A stretch of DNA of 64,000 nt. Origin: an uncultured Lachnospiraceae bacterium. GTDB lineage: Bacteria; Bacillota; Clostridia; Lachnospirales; Lachnospiraceae. The notes beneath the pieces were generated by a model. It worked only from the letters and a program-made list of their open reading frames with translations. It searched no databases and was not told where the DNA came from. Positions 32,914 to 41,911 of this stretch are shown in pieces. The stretch is from positions 1 through 64,000 of the forward strand of contig CAMWBY010000001.1 of NCBI GenBank assembly GCA_947172645.1, read 5' to 3'. Position 1 is the first letter of the stretch. Every line of letters starts with the position of its first letter. A program made the translations under genes and the position numbers.

Positions 32914-34329
32914 ATGAAAAAAGAAAAGAAAAAAGACAGCTGCTTAATAACCTCCTTAATAATTATTGCGATAATTTGCGCCCTTCCCTTCGTATTACTC
33001 TTAGGTTGGATTGCCGGAATTGTCTGGCTGATAGCTTTCAGGAAAAGAATGGGTACAGACCCGAAAAAGCAGAAAAAATACACCATTGGCATATCCGCAG
33101 CATCAGCCCTGTCTTTACTTATTTTTGTTTATTCAATGGCTACCGCTCCGCCGACTCTAACTAGCCTGACTCTTTCTTCCTCAGCAGAAAATCTGGTATT
33201 AGAGATAAATACTGACTATGACATTCATTTGCAATATGCTCCTGAGGACGCGTCTTTATCCTCCATAGAATACAAAATCAGTGACCCATCCCTTGCGGAT
33301 ATAATATCTGATTCAAATACGCCCAACATCTTGACCCTACATACAAAAGGTGAAGGTACAGTGACTGTAACAGCTGTAAAGGGCAGTGTTGAAAGCAATG
33401 CTCTTTCATTCGATATTATGGACAGCGCAAGAATCGAACAAGAGAAAACTGCTGAATCTGAACAAGTTGCTAAAAATGAGGATACTCCCGATTCAGAACA
33501 AGCGCCTAATGTTGAGGCATCTGCGGCGGTTGAAGAATCACCAGAAGACATTACGGCATCCGAGGAAACAGACAGCCAAATTTCAGAAGAAAAAGCAGAA
33601 GAATCAGAGCCCCTCGGCTTTAATGTAGTATTCAGCAAAACTTACCGTAATGATAAAACGGGCAACTGGAGATTATCAAAAATTGCCGAAAACATCAGCA
33701 TTGAAGAATATGCTGTGGACTACTATAAAAATTATTTTGAGAAGGATAATGAGGTACACATCATTATTAATTTTGCTTTGAATACCACAACACGCATAAC
33801 GGTTATGGGAGACCTTTTAGATGTCGCTGTCATGGAATATATTGACAAAGAAGAACACGATGCTTCCCTTGCATGTTCCGGTACTTTGCTCGAAGAATAC
33901 CATGTTAATATCAATACTGGCAAGGTCGAAAAGCTCGAATCCCAAGATGTATCGAAGGCAGAAAACAATGACTCTAATAATCAACCGGAAAAAACATCGG
34001 CCCAACAAACGGACACGGGTAGCAGTGAGCAAACAACAGACGTTACCGGAACACAGACAGCGGACAGCTCTGCCGCTACGCAATCTGATACATCCTCAGG
34101 TACTGATACAGGTGCCACCTCGACAGGAAATAATTTTAATACCTACGATAATCCAGACCAACAACAGACAGCAGATGCTTATGTTTTAAATACTAGCAGC
34201 CATAAAATCCATTACCCGAATTGTTCCTCTGTTGCAAAAATAGCCCCGAAAAACTACTCCACTTCCAACGCATCTTTAGAAGAATTGATGTCACAGGGCT
34301 ACACCACATGCGGAATATGTTTAAAATAA
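32914..34329 (+). CDS. prophage cargo membrane protein with Ig-like and Ada-like ends
   Basis: 471 aa. Two membrane segments occur at residues 12-42 and 58-78 (IIIAIICALPFVLLLGWIAGIVWLI; ALSLLIFVYSMA). Residues 80-170 form a BIG2-like beta domain (LTSLTLSSSAENLVLEINTDYDIHLQY ... VTVTAVKGS), followed by an acidic Ser/Glu linker, a folded part (NVVFSKTYRNDKTGNWRL) and a Ser/Thr-rich linker. The last 50 residues (YVLNTSSHKIHYPNCSSVAKIAPKNY ... TTCGICLK) resemble the Ada-type metal-binding fold. It is expressed from the lysogenic strand between repressor and integrase, so lysogenic conversion is plausible. Function unknown. Confidence 0.65.
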   Translation: MKKEKKKDSCLITSLIIIAIICALPFVLLLGWIAGIVWLIAFRKRMGTDPKKQKKYTIGISAASALSLLIFVYSMATAPPTLTSLTLSSSAENLVLEINTDYDIHLQYAPEDASLSSIEYKISDPSLADIISDSNTPNILTLHTKGEGTVTVTAVKGSVESNALSFDIMDSARIEQEKTAESEQVAKNEDTPDSEQAPNVEASAAVEESPEDITASEETDSQISEEKAEESEPLGFNVVFSKTYRNDKTGNWRLSKIAENISIEEYAVDYYKNYFEKDNEVHIIINFALNTTTRITVMGDLLDVAVMEYIDKEEHDASLACSGTLLEEYHVNINTGKVEKLESQDVSKAENNDSNNQPEKTSAQQTDTGSSEQTTDVTGTQTADSSAATQSDTSSGTDTGATSTGNNFNTYDNPDQQQTADAYVLNTSSHKIHYPNCSSVAKIAPKNYSTSNASLEELMSQGYTTCGICLK

Positions 34330-34358
34330 CGAATCCATAGAAAGCGAGGTTCCCGCCT

Positions 34359-34901
34359 ATGCCAATGCCGCAAGAACAAAATCACACAATCGAGGATATC
34401 TATGCCCTGCCAGACGGCAGGAGGGCAGAGCTGATTGACGGGCAGATTTATGATATGGCACCGCCAGGTACAATTCACCAAAGGCTTGTCGCAAAATTAA
34501 GCCACAGAATATTAAGTCATGTAGAGGCAAATAGCGGAAACTGTGAAGTGTTCCCCGCCCCTTTCGCCGTTTTCCTGAACGAAGACGACAGGAACTATGT
34601 GGAGCCGGATATCTCAGTTATATGCGACGGCAATAAACTGGATGACAAGGGCTGCCATGGCGCGCCTGACTGGGTAATTGAGGTCACTTCTCCCAGTACC
34701 GCCCGGATAGACTATGGCATAAAGCTCTTCAAATACCGTTCCGCCGGGGTCCGTGAATATTGGGTTGTGAATCCCTTAAGCCATACCACAACCGTCTTTG
34801 ACTTTGAAAATGAACAAGGGACTAACCAGTACAATTTCGATGATAATATTCCCGTCTGCATCTATAAAGACCTGAGCATTAACATCGCAAATTTACTTTA
34901 A
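34359..34901 (+). CDS. Uma2-family (DUF820) putative nuclease
   Basis: 180 aa. The Uma2 core is visible: IYALPDGRRAELIDGQIYDMAPPGTIHQRLVAKLSHRIL, then YVEPDISVICDGNKLDD and GAPDWVIEVTSPSTARIDYGIKLFKYRSAGVREYWVVNP. The PD-(D/E)xK residues are E(PD) and the E of IEVTSPS with K of KLFKY. These proteins are very abundant in cyanobacteria and Firmicutes; a role as defence nuclease or restriction component is debated. It stands between the membrane cargo gene and the integrase and is probably another cargo gene. Confidence 0.8.
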   Translation: MPMPQEQNHTIEDIYALPDGRRAELIDGQIYDMAPPGTIHQRLVAKLSHRILSHVEANSGNCEVFPAPFAVFLNEDDRNYVEPDISVICDGNKLDDKGCHGAPDWVIEVTSPSTARIDYGIKLFKYRSAGVREYWVVNPLSHTTTVFDFENEQGTNQYNFDDNIPVCIYKDLSINIANLL

Positions 34902-34951
34902 AAGAAAAAAAAGAACCGCCCGGTGCTGCACACACCGGAACGGCCCATATG

Positions 34952-34999
34952 CCCCGAAGGACACACAAATGAAACAATATTATTGTAGCATCTTCGGGG
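34952..34999 (+). promoter_or_regulatory. inverted repeat around the leader ORF start
   Basis: CCCCGAAG (34952-34959) and CTTCGGGG (34992-34999) are perfect 8-bp arms. The left arm contains the AAG of the AAGGA ribosome site for the leader ORF at 34969, so the hairpin could hide that site. A second hairpin, CCGGTG/CACCGG, lies just upstream. Confidence 0.45.
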
Positions 35000-35079
35000 A
35001 CAGCCTGCAAGCGCAAAAACGCGCTGGCTGTTATTTTTATACCCAAAAAGGAGGGATACGGATATGGCAGAAGGCGTAA
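34969..35079 (+). CDS. 36-codon leader ORF overlapping the integrase start
   Basis: MKQYYCSIFGDSLQAQKRAG and 16 further residues, ending 16 nt inside the integrase gene in another frame. AAGGA is 8 nt upstream of the ATG. Its translation would cross the terminator-like hairpin at 35000 and the integrase ribosome site (AAGGAGGG), so it could control integrase expression by coupling. Whether it is translated is unknown. Confidence 0.35.
   Translation: MKQYYCSIFGDSLQAQKRAGCYFYTQKGGIRIWQKA
35000..35039 (+). terminator. terminator-like hairpin upstream of integrase
   Basis: ACAGCC...GCGC-AAAAAC-GCGC...GGCTGT followed by TATTTTTAT. The stem has a small internal loop. It would end transcripts from the cargo genes before the integrase or act as a leader attenuator. 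Confidence 0.5.
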
Positions 35080-36296
35080 GGAAAAGAGGGAAAACCTGGT
35101 CATATTATTTTGATGCCGCCAAGGTCGGCGGCGAACGCAGGAAAATTGAGAAGGGTGGCTTCCGCACCCAGAAGGAGGCTGCTGCCGCACGGGCAAAGGC
35201 CATCGCCGAGTACAATGAAACAGGGCGGGCGTTCTCGCCTAGCAATATGAGCGTTGCCGACTACCTGGATTACTGGCTCGAGAATGCTATCAGGAAGAAT
35301 ATTGACCATGGGTACTCATACCAGACACACAAGGCATACCGGCAGAAAATTGAAAGCCTCATCAAACCGCAGTTCGGGGCATACAGGCTGAGTTCTTTCC
35401 AGTACTCCCCCGACATCGTGCAGGGATGGGTGGACAGCCTGAAAGCCAGAGGCTATTCAAAGGAATCCATCCGCGGATACCTCGGCTGCCTAAGCAGTGC
35501 AATGAATTATGCGGTACTGCCGCTGAAATATATCCAGGCCAACCCCTGCACTCCGGTGAAAATTGGCAAAATGCCCATCGACATGAAATCAAAAGAACGG
35601 AACGAGTATGTATGCTCCCGTGAGGACTTCTCTAAAATCTTGGAACGTTTCCCCGAAGGGAGCAAATACCACCTCGCGCTTACCGTCCCGTACTACACAG
35701 GGACGCGACTCGGTGAGACCTTTGCAATCGACCTGCTCCATGACGTAGATTTTACTAAACACGAAATCAGCATCAACAAGCAGCTTGTAAAAATCGGTGA
35801 CGGTTGGTGTTTCCGGCCGCCTAAATATGATTCTTACCGTACCATTAAAATCGGGGAGTCCTTAGAGGCAGAGCTTAAGGAAGCCATAAAGCAGCGGAAG
35901 ATACAGCGCATGAAATACGGCCCAGGCTACCTGAAAACATATGCTGCACCGGACGGCACAATCTGGCAGCTCCCTGCGGATAAGGAGGCCGATAACGGAT
36001 ATAAAGAGGTCATTCCGCTGTGCGTATCTGCGAATGGAAAAATAGCAACGCCATGGTCCTTCCCCAGTTGTTGCGTGAAAATTATTAAAGAACAACTCGG
36101 AATTGAGTTGTTCCACTCCCATTGCCTCAGACATACCCACGGCACAATACTGGCTGAAAACGGGGTAAACCCCAAGACCGTAATGGAGCGCCTGGGGCAT
36201 AAAGACATTTCCACCACCTTGGGAACCTATACATTCAATACGGAATACATGCAGAAATCCGCGGCTGACATCTTTGAGAAGGCAATGGGTGGATAA
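35064..36296 (+). CDS. int: phage tyrosine integrase
   Basis: 410 aa. An N-terminal arm-binding domain (RKRGKTWSYYFDAAKVGGERRKIEKGGFRTQKEAAAARAKA, AP2-like) is followed by a SAM-like core-binding domain (MSVADYLDYWLENAIRKNI ... YSKESIRGYLGCLSSAMNYAV) and the catalytic domain with R in TGTRLGE (about 213), HxxR in HCLRHTHGT (about 353), H in LGHKDISTT and Tyr in LGTYTF. AAGGAGGG precedes the ATG. It marks the right end of the prophage; a bidirectional terminator and the host MerR gene follow. Confidence 0.95.
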   Translation: MAEGVRKRGKTWSYYFDAAKVGGERRKIEKGGFRTQKEAAAARAKAIAEYNETGRAFSPSNMSVADYLDYWLENAIRKNIDHGYSYQTHKAYRQKIESLIKPQFGAYRLSSFQYSPDIVQGWVDSLKARGYSKESIRGYLGCLSSAMNYAVLPLKYIQANPCTPVKIGKMPIDMKSKERNEYVCSREDFSKILERFPEGSKYHLALTVPYYTGTRLGETFAIDLLHDVDFTKHEISINKQLVKIGDGWCFRPPKYDSYRTIKIGESLEAELKEAIKQRKIQRMKYGPGYLKTYAAPDGTIWQLPADKEADNGYKEVIPLCVSANGKIATPWSFPSCCVKIIKEQLGIELFHSHCLRHTHGTILAENGVNPKTVMERLGHKDISTTLGTYTFNTEYMQKSAADIFEKAMGG

Positions 36297-36305
36297 CAAA
36301 AAAGG

Positions 36306-36350
36306 AAGGGACTGAACATGTTACAGAATGTTCAGCCCTTCGTTATTTTT
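36306..36350 (+). terminator. terminator after the integrase
   Basis: AAGGG-a-CTGAACAT, loop GTTACAGA, ATGTTCAG-CCCTT, then CGTTATTTTT. Strong intrinsic terminator at the phage end. The attachment site should be near here, but the other prophage end is outside the window. Confidence 0.85.
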
Positions 36351-36499
36351 ATCCTTTCTTCTTACGGGATGGGTGGCAAATAGGTGGCAAATCTGCTATT
36401 CTAAGAGCGCGCTACTTTCCCCGCAGAAGTCTTTGAGTTTCCTACAAACAGCATATATGCGCCTAAACTGAAAATTTTTTATATTTTTCACATAATCTA

Positions 36500-36530
36500 T
36501 TGACCTTATACCAACTATACCCCTTATACT
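36500..36530 (+). promoter_or_regulatory. MerR-type promoter with 19-bp spacer
   Basis: TTGACC (36500-36505), 19 bp, TATACT (36525-36530). The overlong spacer with repeated TATACC/TATACC elements is the classical target of MerR activators, so the downstream regulator is probably autoregulated. Confidence 0.6.
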
Positions 36531-36565
36531 CAGCTTAACAAACAACCGAGAGGAGAGCTAAACCA

Positions 36566-37396
36566 TTGAATATCAATGAATTGGAACGACTTACAGGCAT
36601 CACTAAACAGAATATCCGTTTCTATGAAAAGAAAGAACTTCTCCATCCGCAGAGAAATGCCTCCAATAACTACCGTGAATACACGGAAGAAGACCTGGAG
36701 GTTTTAAAAGTCATTAAGCTTTTGCGCAAACTGGATTTCTCTTTGGAGGATATTCGAAAGGTCTTGTCACAGGAAGCGCCACTTCAAACGCTTCTGGAAG
36801 AGCACCTGAAGGAACTTCAGAAAAAACGGCAGGAATTAAGTTCGTGTATTGACGTCTGCAAAGACCTTCTTGCCAAACAGCCGGAAACATTGGATGTGGA
36901 TGGAACTCTCCGGAAAATGGATACATTGGAAAAGAATGGGGGAAAATTTATGTCAATTATTCAAGATTACAAAAAATATGCAGCGTCAGAAAGTATCCGC
37001 CGTTTTTCTTTTAAACCGGATACCATGGTTAAAACGCCGCAGGAATTTACCGAGGCGCTATGCGAATACGCCAACGAGAATCATCTCAACCTGATTATCA
37101 CAAAAGAGAGCATGTACCCGACCTTCGAAATTGACGGGCTGGAATATACTGCCCACCGCGCCTTTGACCGTTTCGGCGCGACAGTACACTGCACCCTGAC
37201 GCACCCTGAGGAGGCAGGCATTGAGGAGGTTACCGGCAAGAAAAAATGGATTTACCGTATACTCCATGGCCCTTATCTGTTTCTGGCCTTCCTGTTACTT
37301 TTTATGGCAATCGACAGGCACAGCCTTGGGTGGGCAGCCCTTGTCGCCGTTATGTTTTTCCCGTATTTGCTTTGGTTGTTCCCCAGAACCAAATAA
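36566..37396 (+). CDS. MerR-family regulator with membrane-associated C-terminus
   Basis: 276 aa beginning at a TTG behind GAGGAGAG. Residues 1-70 are a MerR helix-turn-helix (MNINELERLTGITKQNIRFYEKKELLHPQRNASNNYREYTEEDLEVLKVIKLLRKLDFSLEDIRKVL), followed by a coiled coil (LLEEHLKELQKKRQELSSCIDVCKDLL). The C-terminal 60 residues contain two hydrophobic segments (PYLFLAFLLLFMAIDRH, LGWAALVAVMFFPYLLWLFP), unusual for this family and suggesting membrane attachment. First host gene beyond the prophage. The inducer is unknown. Confidence 0.8.
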   Translation: MNINELERLTGITKQNIRFYEKKELLHPQRNASNNYREYTEEDLEVLKVIKLLRKLDFSLEDIRKVLSQEAPLQTLLEEHLKELQKKRQELSSCIDVCKDLLAKQPETLDVDGTLRKMDTLEKNGGKFMSIIQDYKKYAASESIRRFSFKPDTMVKTPQEFTEALCEYANENHLNLIITKESMYPTFEIDGLEYTAHRAFDRFGATVHCTLTHPEEAGIEEVTGKKKWIYRILHGPYLFLAFLLLFMAIDRHSLGWAALVAVMFFPYLLWLFPRTK

Positions 37397-37481
37397 TTTC
37401 TACATGAATTTTTAATAATTCTTTAATGAATTTAGCTATTGACTTTCCGACCAAACCGTCCTAGAATTTTCACTAATTAAG

Positions 37482-37529
37482 CATGAAAAAGAAAAACGGA
37501 CAGACGAAAAATCCGTTTTTCTTTTCATG
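37482..37529. terminator. bidirectional terminator
   Basis: CATGAAAAAGAAAAACGGA and TCCGTTTTTCTTTTCATG form an almost perfect 18-bp inverted repeat, with A-runs on one side and T-runs on the other, between the MerR gene and the sulfatase-fold gene. Confidence 0.75.
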
Positions 37530-37621
37530 AAAAAACAACCCGGCAATACAGCGATAGCCTTGCAGTCCTTTGTACAGCAGACATCACAGGTTCCCCGACA
37601 GAAAAGGAAGCGCGTTTATTT

Positions 37622-40003
37622 ATGTTGGCAATTATGGTTTTAATTTTTCCTGCAATACTGGCAATTTCCATTCATCTTTTATTACATCGCAAAATTACCC
37701 CCCCCCTTTCAAAATTAGCCGCTTACGCGCTCTTTTGCGCAATCAGCACAAATCTGATTATCTTAACCGGCTTAAAACTTATTGGTATGCAGGACTTTAA
37801 CCTGTTCCAAATGAGCGTTAGCTTCAAATTAAAATGGCTTACTCTGGAATTCATCTTAACAATTATCCTCAGCTATGTTTTAAGAAATATTACGCGCTTA
37901 GACCACGCTCTCTGTAAAGATATTTTGAGGAAAGCATTTCCTCCTGCACTTTTTTGTTCTGTTACCTATGCAGTTTATACGCCCAGTTCTCTATTTTTAA
38001 GCAATATAGAAGAATTTTCACTGCACTATATCCATATCGTTCCCTGTATTTTATGCATGACATTCCTTCTTATGGCAGGAATCTGCCTTCTGGCGCTATG
38101 CATAACAAACCGAAAGACGATAGGATTTTATACGTCTCTTGTATTTGCCGCCGCATTGGGCATATATGTTCAAAGCAATTTCCTGAATCCCAAACTCCCC
38201 TCGCTTGACGGAACCGAAATCAATTGGACGCTCTACCAAACAGAAAACCGAATCAGTTTCTGTTTCTGGCTTCTTTGTATTATTCTCATCCCCCTTTTCT
38301 CCTTACTATGGAAAGACAAGACTGAAAAGCCCATAAAATATGCGGCTTATTTCCTGTCGGCCATGCAGCTTTTGTCTCTCCCGGTACTGCTTTTTACAAA
38401 TAGACTGGATGAATCGGCCCACTATGATTTTACAAAGACCGGAGAATTTTCCATTGGCAGGGAAAACAACATCCTTCTTTTCGTTGTAGATACCGTACAG
38501 TCAAATGTTATGGAAGAGTATCTTACCTCAGACGCCTACGACGGCGCATGGCTGGATGACTTTACCTTTTTTGACAACGCCGTCTCCGGCGGCGCTCCTA
38601 CATCCGTGGCATTCCCGCTGCTTTTGACCGGAATCGAATACGACCCGTCCCAGTCTATGGAAGAATACACTTCTGAAATCTGGGAAGAAACTTCGCTGTA
38701 TGACGATTTAAATGAGCGTAATTATGATGTGCGCTTCTATACAGGCGGCCATTCCATCACGAATTACCCCGACGGCATGATTGCCAACCGTACCTATAAC
38801 GGCGGTGTTGGCATCGGCAATTACCCGGAGTTTGGCAGCAAATTGTACCAACTGGTAAATTTCTATGTCATGCCGCAGTTTCTGAAAGACCGCTTCTGGA
38901 TGTCCACCGACGATTTCAGAGGCTCCATCGCCTACTCCAACAACGGTTATAAACTGAACGACATCCAATTCTACCACGATTTGCAGTCCGCCTCCGAAAT
39001 TTCGTGCGATTATGAAAACGCCCTCCGTCTCTACCATCTATGCGGCGTGCACAGGCCGTATACCATGGACGAAAATATGGAAACCGTAGAGAAAGACAGC
39101 GTCACGGAACAGCAGGTACTGACCGGAGACATGAAAATCATACGGGAATACCTTACATACCTGAAAGAAGCTGACCTATATGATGCAAGCACAATTATGA
39201 TTATGGGCGACCACGGACGGCATGAGGCCAACAATATTGAAGACAATCCCGCCGTCCTTATAAAGCTGCCCCAGGAGTCGCATCCTCTTGCACATAATTC
39301 CGCTCCTATACATTTCCGCAATATTGTCGCGACCATCGCTAAGACGATGATGGATGACTACTCCGCCTATGGCCCCAACGTCTATGACATCAATGAAGAC
39401 AGCGATGTGGAAAGGCTGCACACCGTTGACGCCACCATCCGTTCAAGAATTGCCGTGGAAGAAGGATATGACGAATCCTTGGACTATACCAGATTCTTTA
39501 TCCTGGGCGACGCAAGAGACCGGGCATACCGGGTCTGGAACCCCCTTAACATCAACCGTATTCAATACGCCATAGGGAAACCAATCGATTTCACCAAAGA
39601 TAATGAATACGCCAAAGAAATCGATTACCGTCTTTACAAAGAAAATAATGTGGCGACAGCCAGCAACGAGTTAAGTATCTGTTTTGAACTGGAAAACTAC
39701 AAGAAAGATGATTTGACCCTGCACTTTTCTTATTCCGGCGTATACAATGAAACCCAAAAAATACTGCTCTATGCAGGCGGCAGTAAAGTAGACAGCATCA
39801 TCTGCACCCAGGAAAATGCCGGGGAAGACCATACCGTCGCTATCCCGAAAGACACTGTCAAGGACGGGCTGTTAACCTTACGGATGGTTTTCCCGGGCGC
39901 CGTGACGCCCAACCAATTGGACAGGAATAATCCCGATACCCGCGTACTGTCGGTGGCATTTGATTCTATATGTCTGACTGCCAGTGAAAAGACTAAAAAA
40001 TAA
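37622..40003 (+). CDS. membrane sulfatase-fold protein (LTA synthase-like)
   Basis: 793 aa. About six hydrophobic segments occupy residues 1-260 (IMVLIFPAILAISIHLLL; LTLEFILTIILSYVL; FCFWLLCIILIPLFSLLW), followed by an extracellular sulfatase/alkaline-phosphatase-fold domain: ILLFVVDTVQSNVMEEYL supplies the first metal aspartate, SGGAPTSVAFPLLLTG the nucleophile Ser/Thr, and IMIMGDHGRHEANN the Asp-His pair. The C-terminal 150 residues are beta-rich (ELENYKKDDLTLHFSYSGVY). Such enzymes transfer phosphoglycerol or phosphoethanolamine to envelope polymers; the substrate here is not known. Confidence 0.75.
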   Translation: MLAIMVLIFPAILAISIHLLLHRKITPPLSKLAAYALFCAISTNLIILTGLKLIGMQDFNLFQMSVSFKLKWLTLEFILTIILSYVLRNITRLDHALCKDILRKAFPPALFCSVTYAVYTPSSLFLSNIEEFSLHYIHIVPCILCMTFLLMAGICLLALCITNRKTIGFYTSLVFAAALGIYVQSNFLNPKLPSLDGTEINWTLYQTENRISFCFWLLCIILIPLFSLLWKDKTEKPIKYAAYFLSAMQLLSLPVLLFTNRLDESAHYDFTKTGEFSIGRENNILLFVVDTVQSNVMEEYLTSDAYDGAWLDDFTFFDNAVSGGAPTSVAFPLLLTGIEYDPSQSMEEYTSEIWEETSLYDDLNERNYDVRFYTGGHSITNYPDGMIANRTYNGGVGIGNYPEFGSKLYQLVNFYVMPQFLKDRFWMSTDDFRGSIAYSNNGYKLNDIQFYHDLQSASEISCDYENALRLYHLCGVHRPYTMDENMETVEKDSVTEQQVLTGDMKIIREYLTYLKEADLYDASTIMIMGDHGRHEANNIEDNPAVLIKLPQESHPLAHNSAPIHFRNIVATIAKTMMDDYSAYGPNVYDINEDSDVERLHTVDATIRSRIAVEEGYDESLDYTRFFILGDARDRAYRVWNPLNINRIQYAIGKPIDFTKDNEYAKEIDYRLYKENNVATASNELSICFELENYKKDDLTLHFSYSGVYNETQKILLYAGGSKVDSIICTQENAGEDHTVAIPKDTVKDGLLTLRMVFPGAVTPNQLDRNNPDTRVLSVAFDSICLTASEKTKK

Positions 40004-40028
40004 AATTTTTTATGAAAAAAACGAAACA

Positions 40029-40053
40029 GGCGGGGCCCAAAATCCGCCCCGCC
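40029..40053 (-). terminator. terminator after the GH2 gene
   Basis: GGCGGGG / CCCCGCC hairpin; on the minus strand it is followed by TGTTTCGTTTTTTTC. It lies between the convergent sulfatase-fold and glycosidase genes. Confidence 0.7.
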
Positions 40054-40078
40054 ATAAATCTCAAATATCTTCTGCTTC

Positions 40079-41890
40079 CTACGCCTCCGGCGGTGTATAC
40101 ATGCTCCTCCAGTATCCCACCTGGCGCTCATTAATCTCCTTGATGACATCAACATCCACCTTGAAATTCCGGTCGATGTCCATCAGGCCGTTAATTTCCT
40201 GCTGTACATCCGTCACCTGTGTATAACAGTAACCGCACACATAAGGAATTTCTTTGACAGCCGTTGTAATCTTGTCAAACCTCTTGATGAAGTCTTCTTC
40301 CGTATTCACCTTGTTGCCATAGCCCCAGCCGCTGTCATCGTTGTTGAAGGCTATGCCGCCGAACTCGCTGATAATCACCGGCTGCCCGATATAGTCATAA
40401 CCGTCTGCCATCGCCGACTTGTGGCAGCTGTGGTATACCTCCGATGTGAAGATTTCATCCTCATAATCTACATAACGTCTCTTAAGCACTTTTCCTACTT
40501 CCTCATAGTCATGCAATGTGAGAATATCGGAAATCGTATGCTCCCAACCATCGTTTACGATTACCGGGCGGTACTTGTCCACACTCTTGGTCAGATAATA
40601 GATTCCTTCCGTAAAGTGCTGCTGCGCTTCCTTCGTCTCCACCTGGCTGATGCCCCAGGACTCATTGAAAGGCGTCCATGTGATAATACAAGGATGGTTA
40701 TAATTCTGCTTTACAATCTCCATCCACTCTCTCGTAAATTCTTCCACCGCATAATCCGAGAAATCGTAGGCCGATGCCATCTCGCTCCATACCAGCATTC
40801 CCTTGACGTCGCACCAGTACAGGAATCTCTCGTCTTCCGTCTTCTGATGCTTCCGCAAGCCATTGTATCCCATAGCGTGAATCTTATCGATATCCTCAAT
40901 CAACGCTTCCTCACTGGGCGGCGTCAGGTGGGAATCTTTCCAATAACCCTGGTCCAGAATCAGCCTCTGGTAAAGCGGCCTTCCGTTTAACAGGATATTT
41001 CTCTGGTCGATACGTATTTCACGCATAGCGAAGTAGGACCCTACCGTATCCAGAACCTCTGTATCCCTGACTACCTGGAATGTAATGTCATAGAGGTTAG
41101 GCTGCTCCGGGCTCCACATCTTGACAATCCATGCGTAGCCGCTGTTTTTCTTGGCGATATCAATCTTCGTGCTGACATGCTCTGACACTACCGCGGTGCA
41201 CACTTTATTGATAAACTTACCGTCAAAAGTCACCGTCGCTTCCACTCTGAGGCTGCCATCCCACATACTCTCCGGCGCATCCACCTGGTACTCTACCTCC
41301 AGAGCCAGGTCCTGCAGGAGAGGCGTCATTTTTACCGCTTTCAGGCTGACTTTCGGGACATATTCCGTCCACACGGTCTTCCAGATACCTGTCGTCTGTA
41401 CATACCAACACTGGTAATTCTCGTCGCACCAACGCTGTTTTCCCCTGGGCTGCTGCATATCGAAAGAATCGTCTACTTTTACGACAAGCAGGTTTTCTCC
41501 GTCCTTCACCAGATTTGTAATGTCGAAAGAAAATCTTGCGTAACCGCCTTTATGGCTTCCCGCCATCCGCCCGTTCACCCACAAGGTTGTGGCGAAATCG
41601 CTTCCTTCAAAATGAATCACAAAATTTTCCTTCTCAAGCCGCTTTCCGTCAATCTGAATCTTCTTCCCATACCAAATATGGTCGTGGCGGCTCTCATCCT
41701 GAATGCCGCTCAACTTGGTCTCGTAGGTAAAAGGAACCTGAATCACATGCTCTCCGGCAAAATCCTCATACCATTTTTCCCGCTCCCCCGCGTTGGCGTC
41801 ATCAAACCGAAAATCCCATGCGCCATTCAGGTTTTCCCAATTATCCCTCACAAACTGCGGACGCGGATAATCCTTCACATAATACTTCAT
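40079..41890 (-). CDS. glycoside hydrolase family 2 (beta-galactosidase/glucuronidase-like)
   Basis: 603 aa. Residues 1-170 form the sugar-binding jelly roll (YPRPQFVRDNWENLNGAWDFRFD; EGSDFATTLWVNGRMAGSHKGGYARFSFDIT), 180-280 the Ig-like domain, and 280 onward the TIM barrel (LLNGRPLYQRLILDQGYW). The acid/base Glu is in TPFNESWGI near residue 408 and the nucleophile Glu in IISEFGGIAF near 508. No signal peptide, so it acts on imported oligosaccharides. It is the last gene of the minus-strand cluster with the sugar ABC transporter, implying uptake and intracellular cleavage of a glycoside. Confidence 0.9.
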   Translation of the reverse strand: MKYYVKDYPRPQFVRDNWENLNGAWDFRFDDANAGEREKWYEDFAGEHVIQVPFTYETKLSGIQDESRHDHIWYGKKIQIDGKRLEKENFVIHFEGSDFATTLWVNGRMAGSHKGGYARFSFDITNLVKDGENLLVVKVDDSFDMQQPRGKQRWCDENYQCWYVQTTGIWKTVWTEYVPKVSLKAVKMTPLLQDLALEVEYQVDAPESMWDGSLRVEATVTFDGKFINKVCTAVVSEHVSTKIDIAKKNSGYAWIVKMWSPEQPNLYDITFQVVRDTEVLDTVGSYFAMREIRIDQRNILLNGRPLYQRLILDQGYWKDSHLTPPSEEALIEDIDKIHAMGYNGLRKHQKTEDERFLYWCDVKGMLVWSEMASAYDFSDYAVEEFTREWMEIVKQNYNHPCIITWTPFNESWGISQVETKEAQQHFTEGIYYLTKSVDKYRPVIVNDGWEHTISDILTLHDYEEVGKVLKRRYVDYEDEIFTSEVYHSCHKSAMADGYDYIGQPVIISEFGGIAFNNDDSGWGYGNKVNTEEDFIKRFDKITTAVKEIPYVCGYCYTQVTDVQQEINGLMDIDRNFKVDVDVIKEINERQVGYWRSMYTPPEA

Positions 41891-41911
41891 ATACTGATTC
41901 TCCTCTCTTAT

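Noticed and set aside
36371-36400. Direct repeat GGTGGCAAAT as the attachment site core
   Set aside because: Two tandem copies near the integrase could be arm-type binding sites, but the left prophage end is outside the window, so no att core can be defined.
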